A stretch of DNA of 6,165 nucleotides from Pseudomonadota bacterium (GCA_021815835.1 JAKAZN010000128.1:1-6165); one strand, 5' to 3'. Shown: positions 1 through 6,120, counted from the stretch's first letter. Made by a program: numbers and translations. Notes: generated from the sequence alone by a model not told the origin.

Positions 1-103
1 GGCTCCCGGCGCGCCCGTCAGCCCCCGGCGCGGCCGATACCCCCTTGCCGGCCCATTCGCACCGCGCGACCCTGCCGCCAGAAACCGCCGGGAGGCCCCC
101 CGC
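1..103. other. Left-edge leader, possible 3' end of an upstream gene
   Basis: This GC-rich edge segment has no recognisable domain. The + frame starting at base 3 is open from the window edge and ends in a TGA at 105-107, which would overlap the dehydrogenase ATG at 104 as ATGA. The reading is rich in Pro and Ala and could be a disordered C-terminal tail of an upstream gene, or chance in GC-rich DNA. The frame of the dehydrogenase itself is also open to the edge. On the minus strand an ATG-initiated reading hits a stop after about a dozen codons, so a divergent gene is not supported. Confidence 0.2.
91..95 (+). promoter_or_regulatory. Shine-Dalgarno site for the alcohol dehydrogenase
   Basis: GGAGG lies 8 bases before the ATG at 104. 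It decides the start, because the reading frame stays open upstream to the window edge. Confidence 0.65.
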
Positions 104-1213
104 ATGATCCGCGCCCGCGCCGCCATCCTGCGCCGCACCGGCGCACCGCTCTCCCAGGAAACCATCGCGCTGGCCGATCCCGGCCCGGGCGACGTGCTGG
201 TGCACATTCGCGCCGCCGGCCTCTGTCATACCGATCTCGAAGCGATCGAGGGCCAGCTCGCCGTCCCGCTGCCCGCCATCCTCGGCCACGAGGCGGCCGG
301 GGAAATCGCCGCGATCGGCCCCGGAGTCACGGACCGCGCGGTGGGCGAGCACGTGGTGCTGTCGTGGAACCCGCATTGCGGCCAGTGCTTCTATTGCGAC
401 CAGGACCAACCGATCCTGTGCGCGCGCTATCTCGGCAACGCCGCCGCATCCTATCATTTCGACGGCGCGCCGCGATTCTTCTGCGACGAACTGCCCGTGC
501 ACCAGCTGATGTATCTCGGCGCCTTCGCGGAATACTGCGTCGTGCAGGCGGCCTGCGCGATCCCCATCCCGCGCGCGCTGCCGTTCGACCAGGCCGCGCT
601 GATCGGCTGCGGCGTGATGACCGGTGTCGGCGCCGCGACGCGCATCGCCGCGCTGCGCTGGGGCGCGACGGCGATGGTGATCGGCTGCGGCGCGGTCGGA
701 CTGTCGGCGGTCCAGGGCTGCCGCCTGGCGGGCGCCGGCCGCATCCTCGCCGTCGATCCGAACCCGGCGCGCCGTGCCCTGGCGCTCCGCCTCGGCGCGA
801 CGGAAGCGGTGGACCCGGCCGATGCCGTCGCCGTCGCCCGCGCCGCCACGGACGGACGCGGCGCGGATGTGGTCATCGAGGCGGCCGGCGCCCCGGCAGC
901 CTTCGCCCTGTCGCTGGAAGCGGTCCGCCCGGGCGGCGAGGTGGTCTGGCTCGGCAAGACGGCGATCGGCGCCGAGGTGCCGTTCCGCTGGGGCAGCCTG
1001 ATGCAGGAGAAACGGATCACCCGGTCCTCCTATGGCGGCGCCCGGCCGGCGCGGGATTTCCCGCTGATTGCGCAGGCGGCGCTGGACGGCAAGCTCGATC
1101 TGGCGGCGATGATTTCCGCCCGGCTCGGCCTGGCGGAGATCGATTCGGGTTTTGCCGCGCTGAAACGCGGGGAGACGGTGCGCGGGGTAGTGATCTTCGG
1201 ACACGCCGCATGA
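104..1213 (+). CDS. Zinc-dependent alcohol dehydrogenase (MDR family, class III-like)
   Basis: The predicted enzyme is a cytosolic NAD(P)-dependent oxidoreductase interconverting an alcohol and an aldehyde or ketone, 369 aa, the usual length for long-form zinc ADHs. The GroES-like domain shows the catalytic zinc set Cys41, His62-Glu63 (in GHEAAGEIAAIGPGV) and Cys169. The structural-zinc lobe has all four cysteines, Cys92, Cys95, Cys98 and Cys106. A Rossmann fold follows with the GxGxxG motif at Gly194-Gly199. An acidic Asp218 at the end of strand 2 favours NAD over NADP. The roughly 20-residue stretch after the structural lobe (about 112-135) resembles the class III/aryl-alcohol group rather than short bacterial ADHs. 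The ATG at 104 has a GGAGG 8 bases upstream. The gene overlaps the next one by ATGA. Family assignment is firm; the substrate is unknown. Confidence 0.93.
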   Translation: MIRARAAILRRTGAPLSQETIALADPGPGDVLVHIRAAGLCHTDLEAIEGQLAVPLPAILGHEAAGEIAAIGPGVTDRAVGEHVVLSWNPHCGQCFYCDQDQPILCARYLGNAAASYHFDGAPRFFCDELPVHQLMYLGAFAEYCVVQAACAIPIPRALPFDQAALIGCGVMTGVGAATRIAALRWGATAMVIGCGAVGLSAVQGCRLAGAGRILAVDPNPARRALALRLGATEAVDPADAVAVARAATDGRGADVVIEAAGAPAAFALSLEAVRPGGEVVWLGKTAIGAEVPFRWGSLMQEKRITRSSYGGARPARDFPLIAQAALDGKLDLAAMISARLGLAEIDSGFAALKRGETVRGVVIFGHAA

Positions 1214-1509
1214 AAACCTACGCGGGCGGACGCAGCCTGGACGGCGCGGTGGTGACGGTGGATGGCGCGACGCTTGATCCGCGCTTCGATCTCGCGGTGT
1301 TCTGCCGCGCGGGTTTCGAGTGGACCTATGAGGGCGACGGGCCGCGCCAGCTCGCGCTCGCCCTGCTCGCCGACCACCTGGGCGACCCGGCCCGGGCGCG
1401 GGCGCTCGCCGCGCCCTTCATGCGCGCCGTGGTGGCCGAACTCGACAACGCTTGGGAACTGACGGGGGCGGAGATCGACGCCGCGCTGGCGGCGTTGGAC
1501 GCCAGCTGA
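1210..1509 (+). CDS. DUF6166-like small protein
   Basis: A 99-aa soluble protein without signal peptide or membrane segment. The N-terminus MKTYAGGRSLDGAVVTVDG, the central GFEWTYEGDGPRQLALALL and the ADHLGDP segment match the pattern I know from DUF6166 proteins, a family of unknown function found in many bacteria. The C-terminal half is helical and Ala-rich, ending in a WELTGAEIDAAL segment. The start codon overlaps the dehydrogenase stop (ATGA at 1210-1213). No good Shine-Dalgarno is visible, so translation is probably coupled to the upstream gene. The same frame is open back into the dehydrogenase gene, but that extension is Arg/Pro-rich and looks like a shadow reading. The coupling suggests shared expression, not a proven shared function. 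Confidence 0.82.
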   Translation: MKTYAGGRSLDGAVVTVDGATLDPRFDLAVFCRAGFEWTYEGDGPRQLALALLADHLGDPARARALAAPFMRAVVAELDNAWELTGAEIDAALAALDAS

Positions 1510-1516
1510 TCCAGGC

Positions 1517-1546
1517 TTGGCCAAATCACCCGGCGGCCCCACATAG
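1517..1546 (+). promoter_or_regulatory. Weak sigma70-like promoter candidate
   Basis: TTGGCC (1517-1522) and ACATAG (1541-1546) are separated by 18 bases in the gap before the lipoprotein gene. Both boxes match the consensus poorly. They stand out mainly because the flanks are so GC-rich. Confidence 0.2.
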
Positions 1547-1550
1547 CGCC

Positions 1551-1566
1551 CGGGCCGCGCGGCCCG
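1551..1566. repeat. Perfect 16-bp palindrome in the leader of the lipoprotein gene
   Basis: CGGGCCGC is followed directly by its reverse complement GCGGCCCG. It lies 41 bases after the DUF6166-like stop and 18 bases before the lipoprotein ATG. It could be an operator half-site pair, part of a terminator (no T tract follows) or chance in GC-rich sequence. Confidence 0.4.
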
Positions 1567-1584
1567 AACACGGAGCACGATCCC

Positions 1585-2211
1585 ATGCGAATCCCGACCG
1601 AATTTCGCCCCGCGGCGCCACCCCCCGCCGCCCGATCCCGCAAGGCGCGCTGGGCGCGGCGTCTCGTGCCGCTGTGCGGCGCGCTGGCGCTGGGTGCCTG
1701 CACGGTGGCGCCGCCCACCGGCCCCTCGGTGATGGCGCTGCCGGGCAAGGACAAGAGCTTCGACGCCTTCCGCCAGGACGACGCGGTCTGCCGGGACTAC
1801 GCCGACCGGCAGATCGGCTACGGCCAGCCCGCGGAAGCGGCGACGACCGCCGGGGTGGGCAGCGCCGTGATCGGGACGGCGCTGGGGGCCGTGGCCGGCG
1901 CGGCGATCGGGTCCGTGTCCGGACAGGCGGGCGCGGGGGCGGCGATCGGCGGCGCGGCGGGGTTGGTCGGCGGCAGTGCCATCGGGGCGGATAACGCGCG
2001 CGCCAGCGCGGGCGGGTTGCAGCGGCGCTATGATATTTCGTACACGCAATGCATGTACGCGAAGGGCAACCGGGTGGAGGCGCGACCGCCGGGATACGGG
2101 TATGGTGGCGGCTATGGCGGCTACGGATATCCGGCCTACGCCTATCCGAGCTACGGCTACGGCTACCCGGGCTACGGCCCGCCGCCGCCCTATGGGCCGT
2201 ATTGGCGGTAG
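1585..2211 (+). CDS. Glycine-zipper lipoprotein with Tyr/Gly/Pro-rich tail
   Basis: A 208-aa predicted envelope protein. Residues 1-38 read as a long lipoprotein signal: a basic stretch (Arg18-Arg27), a hydrophobic core (LVPLCGALAL) and a lipobox LGAC giving lipidated Cys39. The mature part begins with a conserved-looking segment (VMALPGKDKSFDAFRQDD) and Cys69. A glycine zipper spans about residues 86-135 with repeated GxxxG/AxxxG spacing, as in Gly-zipper/YMGG-like envelope proteins. Residues 139-165 form a polar segment with Cys156, which could pair with Cys69. Residues 169-208 are almost only Tyr, Gly, Pro and Ala. GGAG at 1572-1575, 9 bases before the ATG, supports the start. The family has no well-defined role; outer-membrane association is inferred. 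The stop lies 6 bp from that of the converging acetyltransferase gene. Confidence 0.85.
   Translation: MRIPTEFRPAAPPPAARSRKARWARRLVPLCGALALGACTVAPPTGPSVMALPGKDKSFDAFRQDDAVCRDYADRQIGYGQPAEAATTAGVGSAVIGTALGAVAGAAIGSVSGQAGAGAAIGGAAGLVGGSAIGADNARASAGGLQRRYDISYTQCMYAKGNRVEARPPGYGYGGGYGGYGYPAYAYPSYGYGYPGYGPPPPYGPYWR
2089..2202 (+). repeat. Low-complexity Tyr-Gly-Pro coding repeat
   Basis: Codons 169-206 of the lipoprotein consist of irregular units such as GGCTACGG and TATCCG, encoding YGYGG, GYGGYGYP and GYGYPGYG patterns. The near-identical short DNA units make replication slippage plausible, and in-frame length variation between strains would be tolerated. Confidence 0.7.
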
Positions 2212-2217
2212 GCGCGG

Positions 2218-3348
2218 TCAGTCCGGCGCATCCCCCGGGGTACGGCGCAGCGCCGTCCAGACCCGGCGCGCCGCCCATTCCGCGCGCGTCATGAAGGTCG
2301 GGCGCTGGATCAGCAGATACGCGAACTCCGGTCCCGGCCGGCCGAGATTCGCCTTGTAGCGCGTCGCCCCGGCGAGGAAATCGTAGCAGCGCGCGCCCTC
2401 GGCCGCGTGACGCGCGATCGCCAGCGCGTGGCACACCAGGCCAGGCTTCAGCTTCGGATCGTCCTCGAACCGGAAGCCGCTGACGAAGGCCATCACGTGG
2501 CCGCGATGGACCAGGTTCATCAGATAGCCGATCGGCTGGCCGCCGGCGGTCACGCGCAGCAGCTCGACGCCGCCGGCCTCCAGGCAGGTCTCCACCAGCC
2601 GGCGCTGGAAACGGACGAAGAACGGAAACGCGAAGCCGCCCGGCTCCCCGCGCGCGGTCCATTGACGCTGATGCAGTTCCGCCAGCGCATCGAGATAGGC
2701 GCGCCCGGTCGCTGCGTCCGCCGCGCGCTTCGCGACCAGCGGGCCGGCGTGCTCATAGAGCCGCATCGCGCGGCGAATCTGCTGGCGGGTATTGGCGTGC
2801 AGGGTGCCCAGGTAGTCGCCGCCCGAGACGCGCAAAGCGGCCAGATCCACACGCCAGGACGGCTTCACCGAGGGGATTTGCAGGAGCATCCCGGGCGGCA
2901 TCAGTTTCTCGCGATCCGCTTCCCGCGCGGCGACGATATGCAGCTCGTCGCAGCGCCGCCCTGCCAGGCGCGCGGGGCCGAGGAGATAAGCCACCGCCGC
3001 CCGCTCCGCCCGGCCGATCCAGGCCCGATCGACCAGGAAGCCGTTATATTCGATGGCAATCACGTCCTGATCGCGTGCGCCGGTGGTGTGAAGGCGGGCG
3101 CCGTGGACGCGGATCAGGCCAGCCTCGATGCGGTGGTAGGGAAACGGGATGGCGAGCAGGACGATGGCGCCATCCGCTTCGCCGATCAGAACCGGGGGGG
3201 GGGTGTCGAGCTCCGCCAGCCAGGCGCCGATCCAGGCCCAGGTGAGGAAGAAAGTCGGGTCGGTGCGGGATTCGAGATCGCGCCATAATGGGGCGAGGGC
3301 AGCTTGCGGGAGGTCGGCACGGATGTGGAAGCGGAGCGGTTCGGTCAT
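2218..3348 (-). CDS. GNAT-family acetyltransferase, CelD/BcsL (Acetyltransf_6) type
   Basis: A 376-aa cytosolic protein without signal peptide. The layout fits the CelD/BcsL-like, FemAB-related two-lobe GNAT group: an N-terminal lobe (about 1-165) with the FFLTWAWIGAWLAEL segment, then the Acetyltransf_6 core (about 175-335). Typical core elements are YLGTLHANTRQQIRRAMRLY (179-198), VELLRVTAGGQPIGYLM (261-277) and the terminal YDFLAGATRYKANLG (322-336). Members usually transfer acyl groups in exopolysaccharide, cellulose or other surface-polymer pathways; the substrate here is unknown. The start at 3348 has no close Shine-Dalgarno: ten C residues directly precede it, and GAGGG lies 12 bases upstream. 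A second ten-C tract falls in codons 49-52 (DTPPPV). The gene converges on the lipoprotein gene (6-bp gap) and diverges from the dioxygenase gene. Confidence 0.85.
   Translation of the reverse strand: MTEPLRFHIRADLPQAALAPLWRDLESRTDPTFFLTWAWIGAWLAELDTPPPVLIGEADGAIVLLAIPFPYHRIEAGLIRVHGARLHTTGARDQDVIAIEYNGFLVDRAWIGRAERAAVAYLLGPARLAGRRCDELHIVAAREADREKLMPPGMLLQIPSVKPSWRVDLAALRVSGGDYLGTLHANTRQQIRRAMRLYEHAGPLVAKRAADAATGRAYLDALAELHQRQWTARGEPGGFAFPFFVRFQRRLVETCLEAGGVELLRVTAGGQPIGYLMNLVHRGHVMAFVSGFRFEDDPKLKPGLVCHALAIARHAAEGARCYDFLAGATRYKANLGRPGPEFAYLLIQRPTFMTRAEWAARRVWTALRRTPGDAPD
3194..3203 (-). repeat. Ten-base poly-C tract inside the acetyltransferase gene
   Basis: Ten G on the + strand read as ten C in the gene, encoding Pro-Pro-Pro near residues 50-52. 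Loss of one base would put a TGA in frame at 3188-3186, two codons past the tract. Gain of one base would shift into a frame that stops at 3046-3044. Confidence 0.9.
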
Positions 3349-3358
3349 GGGGGGGGGG
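3349..3358 (-). repeat. Ten-base poly-C tract abutting the acetyltransferase start codon
   Basis: Ten G on the + strand lie directly beside the start codon. In the mRNA they form ten C between the only visible Shine-Dalgarno-like GAGGG (3365-3361) and the ATG at 3348. Changes in tract length would change that 12-base spacing. Confidence 0.9.
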
Positions 3359-3360
3359 CG

Positions 3361-3412
3361 CCCTCACCCGGCGCGTTCCACGCGCCGACCTCTCCCGCGT
3401 CGCGGGAGAGGT
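3361..3412. repeat. REP-like double-hairpin palindromic element
   Basis: Two adjacent perfect inverted repeats fill the divergent gap. The first has 7-bp arms CGGCGCG/CGCGCCG (3369-3375 and 3381-3387) with a 5-base loop. The second has 12-bp arms ACCTCTCCCGCG (3388-3399) and CGCGGGAGAGGT (3401-3412) around one base. The left flank CCCTCACCC and a degenerate right flank (about 3425-3439) resemble the dispersed intergenic repeats of many GC-rich proteobacteria. The element could act as a transcript-end or mRNA-stability hairpin in either direction. Confidence 0.7.
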
Positions 3413-3459
3413 GGACGGGCGGACGGAGTGGGGGCAGGGTTTGCGGCGTGTTCCTGTTC

Positions 3460-3463
3460 GGAG
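3460..3463 (+). promoter_or_regulatory. Shine-Dalgarno site for the dioxygenase
   Basis: GGAG sits 8 bases before the ATG at 3472. It decides against an in-frame ATG at 3304, whose extension would run through the palindromic element and into the acetyltransferase gene. Confidence 0.65.
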
Positions 3464-3471
3464 ATGTTCCG

Positions 3472-4362
3472 ATGAGCCTCTCGATCCGCGCCATCGACCC
3501 GGTCTCCCGCCCCGATTTCGCGGGGATCGCGACCGGGGTGGATATCACCGCCCCGCTGGCGGGCGAAACCGCCGCGGCGATCGCGGCCGGGATGGACCGC
3601 TTCGCCGTGCTGGTGTTTCCCGACGCGCGCTTCGACGACGAACGCCAGATCGCGTTCAGCGCCAATTTTGGCCCGTTGGAGCAGGCAACGGGCGATATCG
3701 CACAGGGCGCGGAGCGGCGGCTGTCGATGCAGGTGAACGACATCTCCAACCTCGACCGCAACAACCAGGTGCTGGCGCGCGAGGACCGGCGCCGGTTGTT
3801 CGGCCTGGGGAACCGGCTCTGGCACTCGGACAGTTCGTTCAAGCCCATCCCCGCGAAATACTCCGCCCTGTCGGCGCGGACCATCCCCGGCGCCGGCGGC
3901 AACACCGAGTTCGCGGATATGCGCGCCGCCTACGACGCGCTGGACGACGCTACCAAGGCCGAGATCGCCGATCTGGTCTGCGAGCACAGCCAGTTGTTCT
4001 CCCGCGCCACCCTGGGCTTCGACGATTTCACCGAGGACGAGCGTCGCCGCTTCGCCCCGGTTCCGCAACGACTGGTCCGCCGCCATCCCGCGACCGGGCG
4101 CCTATCGCTGTTCCTCGCCTCCCACGCCGGCGCGATCCGCGGCTGGCCGGTGCCGGAGGCGCGGGCGTTCCTGCGCGATCTGACCGAGCACGCGACCCAG
4201 CGCCGGTTCGTCTACGCGCATGTCTGGCGGCGCTGGGACCTGGTGATGTGGGACAACCGGGTAACGATGCACCGCGCCCGGCCGTTCGACGCGACCGAGG
4301 TGCGCGACATGCACCGCACCACGGTGGCCGATTCCGCGCCGACCCTGGAACAGGCGGCCTGA
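3472..4362 (+). CDS. TauD/TfdA-family Fe(II)/2-oxoglutarate dioxygenase
   Basis: A 296-aa cytosolic enzyme of the family that couples 2-oxoglutarate decarboxylation to substrate hydroxylation, often cleaving an ether or C-S bond. The iron triad is complete: His118 and Asp120 in WHSDSSF, and His267 in DNRVTMHRARPFD. Eleven residues after the distal His, Arg278 fits the 2-oxoglutarate carboxylate ligand. Arg282 (MHRTT) matches the position that binds the substrate's acidic group in TauD. Thr145 (GGNTEFADMRAAYDAL) fits the other co-substrate contact. The text is closer to TfdA (2,4-D dioxygenase) than to TauD, for example IPAKYSALSA, EHATQRRFVY and DLVMWDNR. The substrate is probably an anionic small molecule; which one cannot be read. 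The start at 3472 follows from GGAG 8 bases upstream and from the homology beginning there. Confidence 0.93.
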   Translation: MSLSIRAIDPVSRPDFAGIATGVDITAPLAGETAAAIAAGMDRFAVLVFPDARFDDERQIAFSANFGPLEQATGDIAQGAERRLSMQVNDISNLDRNNQVLAREDRRRLFGLGNRLWHSDSSFKPIPAKYSALSARTIPGAGGNTEFADMRAAYDALDDATKAEIADLVCEHSQLFSRATLGFDDFTEDERRRFAPVPQRLVRRHPATGRLSLFLASHAGAIRGWPVPEARAFLRDLTEHATQRRFVYAHVWRRWDLVMWDNRVTMHRARPFDATEVRDMHRTTVADSAPTLEQAA

Positions 4363-4371
4363 CACGCGGCG

Positions 4372-4791
4372 CTATATCCGTCCCGGCACCTGCACCTGCG
4401 CCTCGCCCTCGATCACCGGCTTGCCGCCCACGGTGCACAGTGTCTTCAACGTCGCCCGCTTCTTCGCCGGATCGAGCGCGGTGATCTCCACCGTCGCCGT
4501 CACGGTATCACCGATCTTCACCGGCGCGCGAAACCGCAAGCTCTGCGCCAGATAGATCGTGCCGTTGCCGGGCAGCTTCGTGCCCAGCACCGCGCTGATG
4601 AGCCCGGCCGAGAGCATCCCGTGCGCGATCCGTTCCCCGAAAATGGACGCCTTGGCGGCTTCGGCATCGATATGCACCGGGTTCGTATCCGTCGAAACCG
4701 CCGTGAACATCAGGATGTCCGCCTCCGTGATGGTCTTGGCGGTGCTGGCGGTCTGGCCGAGGGCAAGGTTCTCGAAGGCGGCGTCGCTCAT
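4372..4791 (-). CDS. MaoC-family hydratase, PhaJ-like
   Basis: A 139-aa single hot-dog protein, the length of (R)-specific enoyl-CoA hydratases such as PhaJ. These add water to trans-2-enoyl-CoA, feeding (R)-3-hydroxyacyl-CoA to polyester synthesis or handling it in degradation. The hydratase motif is present as DTNPVHID, with the catalytic pair Asp35 and His40 five residues apart as in PhaJ. The Gly usually found before the Asp is Thr34. The HGMLSAGLISAVLGTKLPG segment (57-75) and the QSLRFRAPVKIGD segment (83-95) are also PhaJ-like. The start at 4791 gives a full domain. A longer in-frame reading from 4875 would overlap the upstream hisD-family gene and adds no homology. It follows that gene after 31 bp, probably in one transcript, without a clear Shine-Dalgarno. 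Its stop is 9 bp from that of the converging dioxygenase gene. Confidence 0.9.
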   Translation of the reverse strand: MSDAAFENLALGQTASTAKTITEADILMFTAVSTDTNPVHIDAEAAKASIFGERIAHGMLSAGLISAVLGTKLPGNGTIYLAQSLRFRAPVKIGDTVTATVEITALDPAKKRATLKTLCTVGGKPVIEGEAQVQVPGRI

Positions 4792-4822
4792 GGGGCGGGG
4801 TTCCGATCTGAGGGAGGGGGAG

Positions 4823-6106
4823 TCAGGCGTTGCGCCCGCCATAGCGGCGGACGCGCAGTTTCGCCTGCTCGGCATGGCCGGCGAAATTCTCGATCTCGCA
4901 GAGCCGGGCGCAGACCTCGCCGATCCCGGCGGTCGCCTCGGCCGTGACCTGCTGATAGGTGACCGTCTTGAGGAATTTGCCCACCCACAGCCCGCCCGTG
5001 TAGCGCGCCGCGCGCTTCGTCGGCAACGTGTGGTTGGTGCCGATCACCTTGTCGCCATAGGCGACGTTCGTTTCCGGCCCCAGGAACAGCGCGCCATAGT
5101 TGCGCATCCGGTCCAGGAACCAGCGCGGCTCGCGGGTAAGAATCTGCACGTGCTCGGAGGCGATGCGGTCGGCCTCGGACAGCAATTCCGCGTCCGTGTC
5201 GCACAGGATCACCTGGCCGTAATCGCGCCAGGCCTGGCCGGCCACCTCCCCGGTCGGCAGGCGGGCGAGCTGGCGGGCGATCTCCGCCTCGATCGCACCC
5301 GCGATGCGCGATGACGTGGTGAGCAGGATCGCGGGCGAAGTCGGCCCGTGCTCGGCCTGGCCCAGCAGGTCGGTCGCGCACATTTCCGCATCCGTGCTGT
5401 CGTCGGCAACGATCAGCGTCTCGGTCGGGCCGGCCAGCAGATCGATCCCGACCCGGCCGAACAGTTGCCGTTTCGCCTCCGCGACATAGGCATTCCCAGG
5501 CCCCACCAGCATATCCACAGGCGCGATCGAGCCGGTGCCCAGCGCCATCGCCGCCACCGCCTGCACGCCGCCCAACAGATAGATCTCATCCGCGCCGCCC
5601 ATCGCCATCGCCGCGATGGTGGCGGCTGGCGCCACGCCGTTCAGCGGCGGCGTGGCCGCGATCACGCGTTTCACGCCCGCCACCTTCGCCGTCAGCACGG
5701 ACATATGCGCCGAGGCCACCATCGGATAGCGCCCGCCGGGGACGTAGCAGCCGACCGAAGCCACGGGGATGTTCTTGTGGCCCAGGCGCACGCCGGGCAG
5801 GGTTTCCACCTCGATATCGCGCAACGCCGCGCGCTGCGCCTCGGCGAATCGGCGCACCTGCGCCTGGGCGAAGGCGATGTCGTCGATGGTCTGGCGCGGC
5901 AGGGTCGCGACCAGCGCGTCGATCTCGGCCTGGCTCAGGCGGAACGATGCCGGTTCCCAATGATCCAGCTTCGCGGAGTATTCCCGCACGGCCGGATCGC
6001 CGCGCGCGGCGATATCGTCCAGCATCCGTTCCACCGTTTCGCGCACAGCGCGGTCGGCGGCGAATTTCTCGGCGTCCGACAGGCCGGGTTTCAGCACGCG
6101 GATCAT
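4823..6106 (-). CDS. hisD: Histidinol dehydrogenase family protein (HisD homologue)
   Basis: A 427-aa full-length member of the zinc-dependent, NAD-linked HisD family, which oxidises an alcohol through the aldehyde to the acid. The zinc ligands are all present: Gln250 and His253 (GQAEHGP), Asp352 ([14 protein letters not shown]) and His411. The general-base pair Glu318-His319 (SEHVQ) is intact. Glu406, five residues before His411, matches a substrate residue in HisD. Signatures [10 protein letters not shown] (120-129), [17 protein letters not shown] (201-217) and AGPTET (225-230) are clear. The last has Thr where biosynthetic HisD has Ser (GPSE), and the C-terminus reads ENFAGH rather than EGLxAH. 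AAGGA 9 bases upstream fixes the start at 6106. Neighbours are an SDR and a MaoC hydratase, not his genes. It may therefore be a catabolic paralogue such as an HpsN-type sulfopropanediol dehydrogenase. The family is certain; a histidine role is doubtful. Confidence 0.93.
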   Translation of the reverse strand: MIRVLKPGLSDAEKFAADRAVRETVERMLDDIAARGDPAVREYSAKLDHWEPASFRLSQAEIDALVATLPRQTIDDIAFAQAQVRRFAEAQRAALRDIEVETLPGVRLGHKNIPVASVGCYVPGGRYPMVASAHMSVLTAKVAGVKRVIAATPPLNGVAPAATIAAMAMGGADEIYLLGGVQAVAAMALGTGSIAPVDMLVGPGNAYVAEAKRQLFGRVGIDLLAGPTETLIVADDSTDAEMCATDLLGQAEHGPTSPAILLTTSSRIAGAIEAEIARQLARLPTGEVAGQAWRDYGQVILCDTDAELLSEADRIASEHVQILTREPRWFLDRMRNYGALFLGPETNVAYGDKVIGTNHTLPTKRAARYTGGLWVGKFLKTVTYQQVTAEATAGIGEVCARLCEIENFAGHAEQAKLRVRRYGGRNA

Positions 6107-6115
6107 GGCGTTCGG

Positions 6116-6120
6116 TCCTT
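6116..6120 (-). promoter_or_regulatory. Shine-Dalgarno site for the HisD homologue
   Basis: AAGGA in the minus-strand transcript (TCCTT on +) lies 9 bases before the ATG at 6106. It excludes an in-frame ATG at 6145, which would lie inside the upstream SDR gene. Confidence 0.7.

Noticed and set aside
364..1209. N-terminal extension of the DUF6166-like frame through the dehydrogenase gene
   Set aside because: It is Arg/Pro/Gly-rich with no family resemblance and lies fully within a clear dehydrogenase gene; only the part from 1210 matches a family.
1030..2049. Long minus-strand open frame opposite the dehydrogenase, DUF6166-like and lipoprotein genes
   Set aside because: No motif is recognisable, the composition is a shadow of the opposite strand, and it crosses three + strand genes.
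1526..2662. Long minus-strand open frame across the lipoprotein and acetyltransferase genes
   Set aside because: Very Arg/Pro/Ser-rich and spanning two real genes on both strands. It is a GC-bias shadow.
2407..3288. 293-codon + strand open frame opposite the acetyltransferase gene
   Set aside because: It is antisense to a gene with clear domain structure and has no recognisable motif; open antisense frames are common at this GC content.
3388..3412. The 12-bp inverted repeat as a rho-independent terminator
   Set aside because: No T tract follows on either strand, and it lies upstream of both flanking genes; a dispersed palindromic repeat fits better.
3304..3471. Longer N-terminus for the dioxygenase
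   Set aside because: It would translate the palindromic element and part of the acetyltransferase gene. The Shine-Dalgarno at 3460-3463 and the family homology point to 3472.
3288..4484. 398-codon + strand open frame overlapping the dioxygenase gene
   Set aside because: Arg/Gly/Pro-rich out-of-frame reading of the dioxygenase gene.
4792..4875. Longer N-terminus for the MaoC hydratase
   Set aside because: It would overlap the 3' end of the HisD-family gene and adds 28 residues without family resemblance.
4559..5314. 251-codon + strand open frame opposite the MaoC and HisD-family genes
   Set aside because: It crosses two well-supported genes and the gap between them, and no domain is visible.
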